NCBI GenBank assembly: GCA_964509205.1
Contig: CAZDVW010000003.1
Coordinates: 21,364 to 85,363, forward strand
From: Duodenibacillus sp964509205
Lineage (GTDB): Bacteria > Pseudomonadota > Gammaproteobacteria > Burkholderiales > Burkholderiaceae_F
Length of the DNA stretch: 64,000 nt
Reading direction: 5' to 3'
The translations under genes were made by a program, and so were the position numbers. The notes under the pieces are model-generated. The model worked only from the letters and a program-made list of their open reading frames with translations. It searched no databases and had not been told where the DNA came from. Each line of letters opens with the position of its first letter. The stretch's first letter is position 1. Shown in pieces: positions 1 to 8,861 of the stretch.

Positions 1-1
1 T

Positions 2-124
2 GTGCGGCTTGCTCACGACTTTAAAACAGCTGTTGTGATCGTCACGCACGACAAATCGATTGCATCAGCCTGTGACCGAATCATTCAACTTGAAAACGGC
101 TATATCAAGGAACTCAATCCCTAA
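2..124 (+). CDS. ABC transporter ATP-binding protein, C-terminal end (LolD-like), partial
   Basis: Only the last 40 codons are inside the window. They carry the H-loop region of an ABC ATPase (VIVTHD) followed by the usual short tail ending in a D/E-N-G-Y-I type motif. ABC ATPases hydrolyse ATP to drive a membrane partner. The stop codon is directly followed by the ATG of a TatD gene, and in Burkholderiales lolC-lolD-tatD is a common order, so LolD (release of lipoproteins from the inner membrane) is the likely identity. That is inferred from context, because the Walker A and signature motifs lie outside the window. Confidence 0.7.
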   Translation: MRLAHDFKTAVVIVTHDKSIASACDRIIQLENGYIKELNP

Positions 125-943
125 ATGGCATTCAGACTGATTGATACGCATAATCACATTGACTCTGAGATATTTGACGCAGACAGATTCCAACTCGTCG
201 AAACAGCGCGAGAAAAGGGCGTCGAGGATGCCCTTATTTGTTCAGGCATTCCAGAGACTCTTGAAAAGACTCGTTTAGTCGCGCATCAAATCGGTTGGCA
301 CTATGCCCTCGGCGTTCATCCGCTTTACGTTGAAAGCGTGACAGATCCTGTCTCCTTCCTTGCTTCTTTGGAAAATCTCATACGGGAATCGCTTTCCGAT
401 CCCCTTTTTGCAGCCGTCGGAGAAATCGGTCTTGACGGTTTCGTTCCGGGAATCGACAAGACAAAAATGCTTTTCCTTTTTAGAGAACAGCTTCGAATCG
501 CTCGCAAATACGCCCTGCCCGTAAGCGTTCACGCTCGGCATGCCGTTGATGCGGTTTCCAAAGAACTGGCAACTTTCGGGATCAGCCGCGGAGCTGTTCA
601 CGCTTTTAACGGTTCTGTGCAACAAGCCGCTCGCTTAACCGGTCTCGGACTCAAACTTGGATTCGGCGGAGCGCTCACCTATACGGGAAGCCTTCGAATT
701 CGGCGCATCTTTCAGAGTCTCTCGGATACAGATTTTGTTTTAGAAACGGATGCCCCCGACATGCCCGGACAACACAGGCGCAATGCGTCAGACAAGAGAA
801 CGCATCCTTCTGATATTGAGGCAACCCTTTTATGTGCCTCAGAACTGAGAAAAACATCGCCGGAGAACCTTGCACGGCATGCGACTGAAAACTCCACACA
901 TGCATTTCCGAAATTAGGAAACTTTAAACCGCAGTTTTTTTAA
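125..943 (+). CDS. TatD family metal-dependent DNase
   Basis: A 272-residue TIM-barrel hydrolase of the TatD family, which are cytoplasmic Mg-dependent 3'-5' nucleases linked to DNA repair and turnover. Metal-site residues are visible in order: H9 and H11 (DTHNHID), E100 (GEIGLDG), H136 (VHAR), H159 (VHAFNG) and D209 (ETDAP). The length is typical of the family. The ATG follows the stop of the upstream ABC ATPase with no spacer, so the two are probably translationally coupled. TatD, YcfH and YjjV paralogues cannot be told apart here, so no symbol is given. Confidence 0.93.
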   Translation: MAFRLIDTHNHIDSEIFDADRFQLVETAREKGVEDALICSGIPETLEKTRLVAHQIGWHYALGVHPLYVESVTDPVSFLASLENLIRESLSDPLFAAVGEIGLDGFVPGIDKTKMLFLFREQLRIARKYALPVSVHARHAVDAVSKELATFGISRGAVHAFNGSVQQAARLTGLGLKLGFGGALTYTGSLRIRRIFQSLSDTDFVLETDAPDMPGQHRRNASDKRTHPSDIEATLLCASELRKTSPENLARHATENSTHAFPKLGNFKPQFF

Positions 944-1055
944 AACTCATCACGCCATTTACCCTTGAGATCCGTAGAATTGTCCTTGAATCTCAGTTCT
1001 GCGCGGTCGTTCCTCTCGCGCCTGGGAATTCTGATCTGCATTTGAGGAGTCGTAC

Positions 1056-3107
1056 ATGTCGAAATACCCAACACAAAACCTGCGTACAGTTGCTTTCGTC
1101 GGTCACGGCGGTAGCGGAAAAACCTCTCTTATCGAAGCGATGCTGATGCGTGCCGGAGCCATTTCCGAGTGCGGCAGCATTGAAAAAGGCACAACCGTTT
1201 GCGACAGCGATCCTCAAGAAAAACAAGTCGGACACTCTCTGCGTCTGGCCGTGGCACACATGGACACAGAGAAACTGGGGCTCGATCCGGTTCGCATTCA
1301 TGTGATTGACACGCCGGGATATCCTGACTACATCGGTCAATCGCTTCCGGCTCTGGATGCGGCCAAAACGGCTGTTGTCGTCGTTGACGCCACAAAGGGC
1401 GTTGAACTGATGACGGAACGCATGATGACCTGGGCCGAAAAACGCGGTCTTTGCCGCATGATCGTCGTCAACAAAATTGACGTTCCCGGCGTCGATCTGA
1501 TGGGAGTTCTCTCGCAGTTACGACTGACTTTCGGCGATGCCGTCATCCCGCTTAACCTGCCGACGAAAGGCATGACGCACGTCATCGACTGCTACAACAC
1601 GGAAGAAGGCGAAAGCGACATTATGAGCGTTTCAGATGTTCACCGCGCCTTCATCGAACGCGTTGTTGAAGTTGACGACGCCACAATGGAACGTTACCTG
1701 GAAGAAGGCGAAGCCGATCCTGCCAGCCTCCATGCCCCGATTACAAAGGCTTTGCGAGAAGGACATATTATCCCTGTCTGCTTCACGAGTGCGAAGAATC
1801 TTATCGGCATCCGGGACTTCATGAAAGTCATCATTCGTCACCTTCCCTCGCCTGCCGAAGCGAATGTTTCCCTTTTCGAAAAACGCGACGGAACTCCAAT
1901 TACCACAGAACCGTCCTCTCAGATGCCGGTTCTTGCGCACGTCTTTAAGATCATCAGCGACCCCTTCGTCGGAAAGATCGGCATCTTCCGCGTCCATCAA
2001 GGTCAAATTAAACCGGGATCAACGCTTTATATCGATGATTCCAGAAAGCCCATCAAAGTTAATAAACCCATGATTCTGCAGGGCAAGGAAACATCCGAAA
2101 CCGATGAACTGAATCCGGGAGACATTGGTGCGCTTAACAAGATCGACGATATGCACTACGGTGCGATCCTGCACTCGAGCATTTTGGACTTTGACGTACG
2201 CATGCATCCCATGGACTTTCCTCAACCCATGTTTGGTCTTGATCTAACCCCTTCCAGACGCGGTGATGAAAGCCGCATGAGTGATGTTCTTGGAAAGATG
2301 ATCGCGGAAGATCCGACGCTTAAAACGGCTACGGATACCGTACTGAACAAAACAATGCTTCAGGGGCTTTCCGAATTGCACCTGCGTACCGTACTCGAAC
2401 GGATGAAAGCACAATTCAACTTAGAAGTTGAGACAAACGCTCCCTCTGTTCCTTACCGTGAGACGATCAGCGGGAAAGCTGAAGGCCATGCCCGCCATAA
2501 GAAACAATCAGGCGGTGCGGGGCAGTTCGGTGAAGTGTATTTGCGCGTCGAACCACTGGCGCGCGGCGAGGGCTTCCAGTTCGTTGATGAGGTCAAGGGA
2601 GGCGCTATTCCGTTTAACTTCATCCCGGCTGTTGAAAAGGGCGTACGCGAAGTCCTTGACCAAGGATTTATCGCCGGTTATCCGATGCAGGACGTGAAGG
2701 TCACTGTTTACGACGGAAAATCTCATCCTGTCGACAGCAAAGAAGTCGCCTTTGTCAGCGCAGGGCGAAAAGCCATGTTGGATGCCGTTGCCAAAGCCGC
2801 TCCAACGCTCCTTGAACCCATCGTAAAACTGACAATCACGGCTCCAACCCTTTCTTTGGGAGACATTGCAGGCGATCTTGCAAGTCGGCGCGGCCAAGTC
2901 ATCAATACGACATCCACCAGTTCGACGTCGATGGAAATCCTGGCAATTCTTCCGCTGGCTGAAATGGACGGCTATGCCGCACGCCTTAATGCAATCACAC
3001 AAGGTGCAGCCGTATTTACGGCTGAATTCCATTCCTATCAGCCTGCACCGACTCAAAAACAAGAAGAACTTGCAGGAAAATACCATCGGAAGGACGAGGA
3101 TGATTAA
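1056..3107 (+). CDS. Elongation factor G-like translational GTPase (EF-G2 type)
   Basis: A 683-residue protein with the five-domain layout of EF-G. The GTPase motifs are a P-loop at residues 16-24 (GHGGSGKTS), G3 at 85-88 (DTPG) and G4 at 139-142 (NKID). G3 is followed by Tyr rather than the catalytic His found in EF-G and EF-Tu, a feature also seen in the EF-G-like side family. It is therefore probably not the main translocase, which normally sits with rpsL, rpsG and tuf. Its role in the cell is not established. A GAGGAG ribosome binding site precedes the ATG. It is transcribed alone or together with the ACT/DUF711 pair 51 bp downstream. Confidence 0.9.
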   Translation: MSKYPTQNLRTVAFVGHGGSGKTSLIEAMLMRAGAISECGSIEKGTTVCDSDPQEKQVGHSLRLAVAHMDTEKLGLDPVRIHVIDTPGYPDYIGQSLPALDAAKTAVVVVDATKGVELMTERMMTWAEKRGLCRMIVVNKIDVPGVDLMGVLSQLRLTFGDAVIPLNLPTKGMTHVIDCYNTEEGESDIMSVSDVHRAFIERVVEVDDATMERYLEEGEADPASLHAPITKALREGHIIPVCFTSAKNLIGIRDFMKVIIRHLPSPAEANVSLFEKRDGTPITTEPSSQMPVLAHVFKIISDPFVGKIGIFRVHQGQIKPGSTLYIDDSRKPIKVNKPMILQGKETSETDELNPGDIGALNKIDDMHYGAILHSSILDFDVRMHPMDFPQPMFGLDLTPSRRGDESRMSDVLGKMIAEDPTLKTATDTVLNKTMLQGLSELHLRTVLERMKAQFNLEVETNAPSVPYRETISGKAEGHARHKKQSGGAGQFGEVYLRVEPLARGEGFQFVDEVKGGAIPFNFIPAVEKGVREVLDQGFIAGYPMQDVKVTVYDGKSHPVDSKEVAFVSAGRKAMLDAVAKAAPTLLEPIVKLTITAPTLSLGDIAGDLASRRGQVINTTSTSSTSMEILAILPLAEMDGYAARLNAITQGAAVFTAEFHSYQPAPTQKQEELAGKYHRKDEDD

Positions 3108-3158
3108 TTTTTCTTTCACTGCTGGACAATCCCTTCATAAAGGAAGGATTTACGATTT

Positions 3159-3722
3159 ATGAACACATCCAAATGCGTTGTCAGTGCTCTCGGCGTTGAT
3201 GAGCCCGGAGTCGTTGCGACCCTGTGCAAAACGCTGACTGCTGCGCACTGCAATATTTCAGAAATGACTCAGTCGAATCTGCACAATCAATTTGCCAGTC
3301 TTTTCATCATCGAAAAGCCGTCAGAACTCGACAATGAGGAATTAAAAAACAAACTCTGCTCTGCGCTAAAGACGGCCGGTCTTCACGTGACAGCTCGTGT
3401 TTGGGATCCTGATGTTTCTCCCTCTTCCAAGGTTTCTTCAACTGAACCTTTTGTCATCAGCGTTTACGGCGGCGACCGAAACGATATCGTCGGAACTTTT
3501 GCCTCGATATTTGCCGAAGAAAAAATCAATATCGAAGACTTGCGAGCTCTGCAACCTGAACCCGGCGAATTCATGATTGTCTATGAAGTTCTCGTGCCGA
3601 CCAATTCTGACGTTCCTGCCGTTCACGCAAAATTGCTCTCACAGGCTAAACGCATGGGACTTAATCTCACAATGCAACACCGAGATATTTTCGAAGCCAT
3701 TCACCGCGTCCAAGTCGTTTAG
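3159..3722 (+). CDS. Double ACT-domain protein (GcvR-like)
   Basis: A 187-residue protein made of two ACT-type ligand-binding domains, roughly residues 5-85 and 100-180. The first opens with a GVDEPGVVATL stretch and the second with ISVYGGDRNDIVGT, both typical of amino acid-binding ACT folds. GcvR, the glycine cleavage regulator, has the same two-domain build. The gene ends 9 bp before a DUF711 (UPF0210) gene. In many bacteria a single-ACT protein (UPF0237) is encoded next to DUF711, so this is probably the two-domain version of that partner rather than true GcvR. A GGAAGG site lies upstream of the ATG. The ligand is unknown. Confidence 0.85.
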   Translation: MNTSKCVVSALGVDEPGVVATLCKTLTAAHCNISEMTQSNLHNQFASLFIIEKPSELDNEELKNKLCSALKTAGLHVTARVWDPDVSPSSKVSSTEPFVISVYGGDRNDIVGTFASIFAEEKINIEDLRALQPEPGEFMIVYEVLVPTNSDVPAVHAKLLSQAKRMGLNLTMQHRDIFEAIHRVQVV

Positions 3723-3731
3723 GAGAAGAGC

Positions 3732-5105
3732 ATGCTGACAGAACGTGAAGTTATTTCTACCATTAACATGCTCCGAAGCGAGCACTTAGATGTCCGAACC
3801 GTCACACTCGGCATCAACTTGTTTGATTGCGCAAGCGACAATTTCTCCACTTTTGAAAAAAAAGTTCGGACCAAAATTGCACGTTACGCAGGAAAACTCG
3901 TTGACACGTGCAACGCCGTCGGTGACCGCTACGGCATTCCCGTCGTCAACAAACGCATTTCAGTGAGTCCGATCGGAACTGTCGGAGCCGCATTCACGCG
4001 CGATGAGATGGTAAAAGCCTGCCGTGTACTCGATGATGCGGCCAAAGAAGTCGGAGTGGATTTCTTAGGCGGCTTTGGTGCTCTTGTTGAAAAAGGCATC
4101 ACGCCGGGAGAAAGGAACCTGATCGACGCCCTTCCGGAGGCGCTGACAACCACTGATCGGATCTGTTCATCAATCAACGTCGGATCCACACGTTCCGGCA
4201 TTAACATGGATGCCGTCGCCTTAATGGGGAAACGCATTCTTGACGTAGCGGCGGCAAGTTCTGATCGTGACGGAATCGGTTGCGCCAAACTCGTCGTCTT
4301 CTGCAACATCCCGCAGGACGTTCCCTTCATGGCAGGAGCCTATCTGGGGGTCGGGGAACCGGACGTTGTGATCGATGTCGGCGTCTCTGGTCCCGGCGTC
4401 GTCAACAAGGCTTTGGAGCGAGCGATTGAGCATGCCGGAAGAAAACTCACGCTTTCCGAAATTGCTGAAGTCATTAAGCAAACAGCCTACAAAGTGACAA
4501 AGGTTGGCGAATTGATCGGACGGGACGTTGCAGAACGCATGGCAATCCCCTACGGCGTTGCCGACCTTTCTTTGGCGCCGACACCTGCCGTCGGCGACAG
4601 CGTCGGAGAAATCTTTCAAACACTGGGGCTTTCTTCCATCGGAGCCCCCGGTTCGACAGCCGTGCTCGCAATGCTCAATGATGCCGTGAAAAAAGGCGGC
4701 GTCTTTGCTTCAAGTCATGTCGGCGGTCTTTCCGGCGCCTTCATTCCGGTCAGCGAAGACAGTGCAATTGAGGCGGCTGCACGCTCGGGAGCACTCACGC
4801 TTGAGAAACTCGAAGCCATGACCTGCGTATGCTCCGTCGGACTCGATATGATTGCTGTTCCAGGCGACACACCGGCAGAAACAATCGCCGGTTTAATTGC
4901 CGACGAAGCCGCCATTGGTATGATTAACTCAAAAACAACAGCTGTACGTATCATCCCAGTTCCTGGGAAAACCATTGGCGAGAAGGCTGTTTTCGGAGGA
5001 CTTCTCGGAGAGGCGAGCATTATCCGTGTTCCCCAGGGAAACTCCGAACGCTTTATCCAATTCGGCGGACGGATTCCTGCCCCGATTCACAGTTTGCGCA
5101 ATTAA
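3732..5105 (+). CDS. DUF711 (UPF0210/PFL) family protein
   Basis: A 457-residue protein matching the DUF711 family in length and in its Gly-rich segments (for example SVSPIGTVGAAF near residue 78 and SSINVGSTRSGINMDA near 145). Members resemble glycyl-radical-enzyme folds in structure but have no proven activity, and I see no C-terminal glycyl-radical motif. The gene follows the ACT protein by 9 bp with an AGGAGAAG ribosome binding site in the gap, so the two are expected to be co-expressed and may form an amino acid-responsive pair. The function is unknown. Confidence 0.9.
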   Translation: MLTEREVISTINMLRSEHLDVRTVTLGINLFDCASDNFSTFEKKVRTKIARYAGKLVDTCNAVGDRYGIPVVNKRISVSPIGTVGAAFTRDEMVKACRVLDDAAKEVGVDFLGGFGALVEKGITPGERNLIDALPEALTTTDRICSSINVGSTRSGINMDAVALMGKRILDVAAASSDRDGIGCAKLVVFCNIPQDVPFMAGAYLGVGEPDVVIDVGVSGPGVVNKALERAIEHAGRKLTLSEIAEVIKQTAYKVTKVGELIGRDVAERMAIPYGVADLSLAPTPAVGDSVGEIFQTLGLSSIGAPGSTAVLAMLNDAVKKGGVFASSHVGGLSGAFIPVSEDSAIEAAARSGALTLEKLEAMTCVCSVGLDMIAVPGDTPAETIAGLIADEAAIGMINSKTTAVRIIPVPGKTIGEKAVFGGLLGEASIIRVPQGNSERFIQFGGRIPAPIHSLRN

Positions 5106-5144
5106 ACGGCGTCAACAAAACTATCGGAAAGGAGAGGCTACTCT

Positions 5145-6047
5145 ATGAAAATTTTGGTTCCGATTGACGGTTCTTCTTACAGCGAGAACTCCATTGCGTT
5201 TCTTGCTTCACGCACGTCCCTTTTCGGAGAAAATCCGACCATTGAGCTTCTCGTTATCTTCAATTCGGTTCCGGGAAATACATCGGATTGTGCAAGAAAA
5301 CGCTATTGCGAAGAACAAGCTGAGGCCATTTTTGCTCCTGCTAGAAAGCTTTTAGTCGGCAAACGCATCCAATTGGTGGAAAGTTTTCTTCTGGGAGATC
5401 CTGCAGAGAAAATTGCCGAAGAGGCTACCCGATTTAGTGCCGATCTCATTGTGATGGGATCTCGCGGACGCACGGCACTTGCAGGGCTGTTTCTTGGCTC
5501 CGTTACAAACGGCGTTTTGAAAAGCACCAAAATCCCTGTGTTAATTTTGCGCGACCAACCTGCACCGCATTCAGAAGCGATCCGAATCGGAATTGCTGTT
5601 GACGGATCCAAATACGGTCAAGCGGCCGTGCGCTATGTCTTGGAGAATCCCTCCTTCTTCGGAAAAACTTCGGAAGTCTTCCTTTTGCACGTTACGAACG
5701 ACTATGCATCAACCGTTTATCCTGATATCTTCGGTATGTCGCTTCCGACGCTCTCTGCAGAGGAAATTTCTGCCATGCAAAAGAAGGAATTTTCAGAAGT
5801 CATGGCTCCTTTGCTTCCGCTGTTCGAAAAAGCAGGCATCAAACCCCGACTAATCGGTCTTTCCGGCAACCCGGGAGATGAAATTGCAGCCTATGCAAAA
5901 AAGGAGGGGCTCGACTTGATCGTTATGGGAAGCCACGGTTATGGACGTCTGAAGTCTGCCGTTATGGGTTCGACAGCTCTGAGGATTGCCTCCCGCGGAA
6001 ATGTTCCTCTGCTGGTAACTCAAGTCACAGAGGAAGAATCAACCTAA
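5145..6047 (+). CDS. Tandem universal stress protein (UspA family)
   Basis: A 300-residue cytoplasmic protein with two Usp domains, about residues 1-140 and 150-298. Each ends in the ATP-binding signature of the family: GSRGRTALAGLFLGS followed by VTNGVL in the first domain and GSHGYGRLKSAVMGST in the second. Tandem Usp proteins bind nucleotide and are usually induced in stress or stationary phase. A GGAAAGGAGAGG ribosome binding site precedes the ATG. The gene lies 39 bp after the DUF711 gene and is closed by the hairpin at 6083-6113, so it may be the last gene of that operon. Confidence 0.93.
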   Translation: MKILVPIDGSSYSENSIAFLASRTSLFGENPTIELLVIFNSVPGNTSDCARKRYCEEQAEAIFAPARKLLVGKRIQLVESFLLGDPAEKIAEEATRFSADLIVMGSRGRTALAGLFLGSVTNGVLKSTKIPVLILRDQPAPHSEAIRIGIAVDGSKYGQAAVRYVLENPSFFGKTSEVFLLHVTNDYASTVYPDIFGMSLPTLSAEEISAMQKKEFSEVMAPLLPLFEKAGIKPRLIGLSGNPGDEIAAYAKKEGLDLIVMGSHGYGRLKSAVMGSTALRIASRGNVPLLVTQVTEEEST

Positions 6048-6082
6048 CCGCTTATCGGTTTTCGTGATTTTTCGGGATATTC

Positions 6083-6113
6083 ATCACAGGGAATGCTCTG
6101 CATTCCCTGTGAT
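6083..6113. terminator. Bidirectional terminator between usp and greA
   Basis: A 13-bp perfect inverted repeat (6083-6095 with 6101-6113) around a 5-base loop lies between the convergent usp and greA genes. The following T content is weak on the + strand. Its position suggests that it ends both transcripts. Confidence 0.6.
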
Positions 6114-6593
6114 TTATTCATAGCGAACGCTCACAATGGAATAACTGATGATTCCTTTCGGAGCCGGACATTTCGCCTCATCTCCCTCAAATTTGCCAAT
6201 CAAAGCACGAGCAAGCGGGCTTGAAATTGAAATTCGACCCTGACGAATATCCGCTTCGTCATCGCCGACAATCTGATAGGTCTTTGTTTCACCGGTTTCA
6301 TCGTCTTCCAGTTCGACAGTAGCACCAAACACAATCTTGTCGCCTGCATTTAACGACTTGGGATCAATGATCTGCAAAAGAGACAATTTACCTTCAAGTT
6401 CCGCAATGCGGCCTTCAATCTGTCCCTGAAGATCTTTGGCTGCATCATACTCAGCATTCTCCGACAGATCTCCTTTGTCCCGCGCTTCGGCAATCGCACG
6501 GACAACTTCCGGACGGCGAACACGCTTGAGCTCATCCAATTCTGCACGCAACTGCTCAGCACCACGAACCGTAATAGGAATGCGTTTATCCAT
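6114..6593 (-). CDS. greA: Transcription elongation factor GreA
   Basis: A 159-residue Gre factor. It has an N-terminal coiled coil with the acidic tip needed to stimulate transcript cleavage (residues around RDKGDLSENAEYDAAK) and a C-terminal FKBP-like domain that binds RNA polymerase. GreA inserts into the secondary channel and rescues backtracked complexes. I chose the ATG at 6593 because it gives the family length, starts with MDKRIP and has a GGAG site about 10 bases upstream. An upstream in-frame ATG at 6617 would add eight unlikely residues. Confidence 0.95.
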   Translation of the reverse strand: MDKRIPITVRGAEQLRAELDELKRVRRPEVVRAIAEARDKGDLSENAEYDAAKDLQGQIEGRIAELEGKLSLLQIIDPKSLNAGDKIVFGATVELEDDETGETKTYQIVGDDEADIRQGRISISSPLARALIGKFEGDEAKCPAPKGIISYSIVSVRYE

Positions 6594-6687
6594 AAACTCA
6601 ATTCTCCGAAATACCAAAAAAGCCTCTGCGGCTCCATGAAATCCGTTAATCCAAAGTCTCTTTCAGACTTCAAAGGTAACAAAACCA

Positions 6688-6708
6688 CATTCCGCTCCAG
6701 GCGGAATG
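6688..6708 (-). terminator. Probable terminator of gmhA
   Basis: An 8-bp GC-rich stem (6688-6695 with 6701-6708) with a 5-base loop lies 19 bases past the gmhA stop. On the - strand it is followed by TGGTTTTG, so it resembles a weak intrinsic terminator separating gmhA from greA. Confidence 0.45.
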
Positions 6709-6726
6709 CCCTGTTATTAAAAATTT

Positions 6727-7320
6727 TTAGTCTTTGTAATTGTCGGGCGAAAGTTCTCGTTCAACAAGTTCAATCAAGATATGAATCACCTTGATGTGAA
6801 GTTCTTGTATCCGATCCGCCCATATTCCGGCAGGCGTCACAATTGCAACATCTGCAAGCTCGCACAGTTCAGACTTTTCACGTCCGGTCAGAGCGATGAC
6901 TGTCATGCCCTTCTCTTTTGCTGCCCGTGCTGCCTTAAGAATATTGGAACTCTTTCCTGATGTCGAAATGGCTAACAACACATCTTCACGCTTCCCAAAG
7001 GCCTCAATCCAACGTGAAAAAACATCAAGATAACCAAAATCATTCGCAACACAAGCCATGTGAGATACATCAGCGATCGCCGCTGCGCGAAATGCTTGCC
7101 TGTCTTTCCGATAGCGCCCGGTCATCTCTTCGGCAAAATGCATTGCATCACAAAGACTGCCGCCGTTCCCACATGAATAAACAGAACCTCCCAGACGCTG
7201 ACTTTTAACGATTTCCTGTCCTGCCTGAGCGATTTTTTGAAGCATCTGCTCATTCGAAATCAGCGCGTCAAGACACGCCCGTGCCTCGCAGAGCGACGCT
7301 TTCACGTATTGCTCGTTCAT
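6727..7320 (-). CDS. gmhA: Phosphoheptose isomerase
   Basis: A 197-residue SIS-domain protein. GmhA converts sedoheptulose 7-phosphate to D-glycero-D-manno-heptose 7-phosphate, the first step to the LPS inner-core heptose. Diagnostic stretches are CGNGGSLCDAMHFAEE and TGRYR with the catalytic Glu, the SIS motif STSGKSSN, and QELHIKVIHILI with the catalytic His. These separate it from the related initiator protein DiaA. No other heptose gene is adjacent, and gmhB is missing from the glyS-plsC interval where it often sits in Burkholderiales. Confidence 0.92.
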   Translation of the reverse strand: MNEQYVKASLCEARACLDALISNEQMLQKIAQAGQEIVKSQRLGGSVYSCGNGGSLCDAMHFAEEMTGRYRKDRQAFRAAAIADVSHMACVANDFGYLDVFSRWIEAFGKREDVLLAISTSGKSSNILKAARAAKEKGMTVIALTGREKSELCELADVAIVTPAGIWADRIQELHIKVIHILIELVERELSPDNYKD

Positions 7321-7532
7321 TTTTCAATCCAGGATTCAAAGTTTGTCAGGGAAATTCGCTGTCTGGCGGTCACACAGACAGCAGTCGAATTATACGACCG
7401 AAGGGACAATACTTTCCCTAAGCGGCTCGTCTTCAGCCCAACGGATGAAGATCTTGCGACAGTGGATTCCGAAGTTGTAAAAATGCGGCTTTGACCTTTA
7501 CCTCCGCAGTCTGACGATTTTATCGGCTGACA

Positions 7533-7562
7533 TTGGCATCCTCAGAAGATGCGTTGTATCCT
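7533..7562 (+). promoter_or_regulatory. Candidate sigma-70 promoter of ispB, in the 331-bp gap 7321-7651
   Basis: The gap between divergent gmhA and ispB holds no convincing ORF. The best promoter-like pair toward ispB is TTGGCA at 7533-7538 and TATCCT at 7557-7562, 18 bases apart, which would give a leader of about 85 bases. The promoter of gmhA must lie in the left part of the gap, but I cannot place it with confidence. Confidence 0.4.
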
Positions 7563-7651
7563 CTTTTCTTCTGTCCGCTGTGTGAAAAGGTTCTTGTTTT
7601 CTGATGTAACAAAGCGGATCCCTTCCGAATTTCAAAAGATAGTTAGTACGG

Positions 7652-8641
7652 ATGACACATTCAGATCGTCAAAAAGAAGCCCTTCAAATCGCACTGGCTC
7701 CTATTGCTGAAGACATGCGTGAAGTTGAACGCATCATTTCCCGTGAGATTCAAAGTTGCGTCGGACAAGTGCAAGAGATCGCCGAGTTCATCACTCAGGC
7801 CGGCGGGAAACGCATGCGGCCTGCGCTCCTCATTCTGATGGCTCGCGCACTCGGAGCCGATGCTCAAAAAGCAGCCTTTCTCGGTGCTGTGATTGAGCTT
7901 TTGCACACCTCAACCTTGATGCACGACGATGTCGTCGACGAAGGATTAATGCGCCGCGGCAGACCGACGGCTAATGCAAAGTGGGGAAACCAGCAAGCCG
8001 TCCTTGTCGGAGACTTTCTCTACACTCGTTCCTTTCAAATGATGGTTCGAATGGGAAATCTGCGCGTCATGCAAGCGCTCTCAGATGCGGCCAACCGCTT
8101 AAGCGAGGGAGAAGTTCTTCAACTGAAAAATGCGCATAATCCCGACATCAATGAAGCCGACTATTTTGCCGTCATTGAACGAAAAACGGCCTGCCTTTTC
8201 CGCGCGGCCGCCGGGATGGCCGCTGCAATTTCCGATGCTGACGCCCACAAAGAAGAAGCCTGCTCTGAATACGCCTTACGACTCGGAAATGCCTTTCAGA
8301 TTGCTGATGACATCCTCGACTATGCAGGAGAAGCAACAAGCACGGGAAAGAACATCGGTGCCGACCTTCGAGAAGGCAAAGTCACGCTTCCTTTGCTCTA
8401 CGCTATGAAACTGGCCTCACCGACAGAAAATGAACTCATTCGCTCTGCCATCCATTCCGGGCAAGGAGACTTTGAGGCCATTCATGCCATTGTTCTGAAA
8501 ACCCATGCGCTTGAACGCTGTTTAGAGAAAGCACATGACGAAGTTCGACTCGGAAAAGAAGCAATTGAACGCCTTCCGATTGGACTTTTCAGAGATTCTC
8601 TGATAAAGTTTCTGACCCTTGCAGTTGACCGAAATTTCTAG
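7652..8641 (+). CDS. ispB: Octaprenyl (polyprenyl) diphosphate synthase
   Basis: A 329-residue trans-prenyltransferase that condenses isopentenyl diphosphate units onto farnesyl diphosphate to make the quinone side chain. The first Asp-rich motif is D92-D93-x-x-D96 and the second D219-D220-x-x-D223. The residue five positions before the first motif is a small Ser (S87), which fits a long-chain product. The family normally lies beside rplU-rpmA in Betaproteobacteria, but here the neighbours are gmhA and tRNA-Pro. With menB and menE in the window, the product probably serves menaquinone; chain length cannot be read from the sequence. Confidence 0.92.
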   Translation: MTHSDRQKEALQIALAPIAEDMREVERIISREIQSCVGQVQEIAEFITQAGGKRMRPALLILMARALGADAQKAAFLGAVIELLHTSTLMHDDVVDEGLMRRGRPTANAKWGNQQAVLVGDFLYTRSFQMMVRMGNLRVMQALSDAANRLSEGEVLQLKNAHNPDINEADYFAVIERKTACLFRAAAGMAAAISDADAHKEEACSEYALRLGNAFQIADDILDYAGEATSTGKNIGADLREGKVTLPLLYAMKLASPTENELIRSAIHSGQGDFEAIHAIVLKTHALERCLEKAHDEVRLGKEAIERLPIGLFRDSLIKFLTLAVDRNF

Positions 8642-8659
8642 TTCGGTTTATGCAAAATT

Positions 8660-8736
<77 letters not shown>

Positions 8737-8774
8737 AATTTAAAAAGAGATGATCATGCGGATCATTTCGCTTT

Positions 8775-8809
8775 AACGCCCTCGTCTTTATACTTCGAGG
8801 GCGTTTTGT
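8775..8809 (+). terminator. Terminator after tRNA-Pro(CGG)
   Basis: A 10-bp stem (8775-8784 with 8796-8805) made of AACGCCCTCG and its complement is followed by a short T-run. The stem matches the core of the terminator after cspA at 58957. Confidence 0.85.
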
Positions 8810-8861
8810 TACCAACAGATCCCTATACCGCTTCTTTTAACTTGGCAACCATTCACTAGCC

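Noticed and set aside
2508..3119. 203-codon frame opposite the EF-G-like gene
   Set aside because: Shadow of a well-supported gene; the protein is Cys- and Arg-rich without family motifs.
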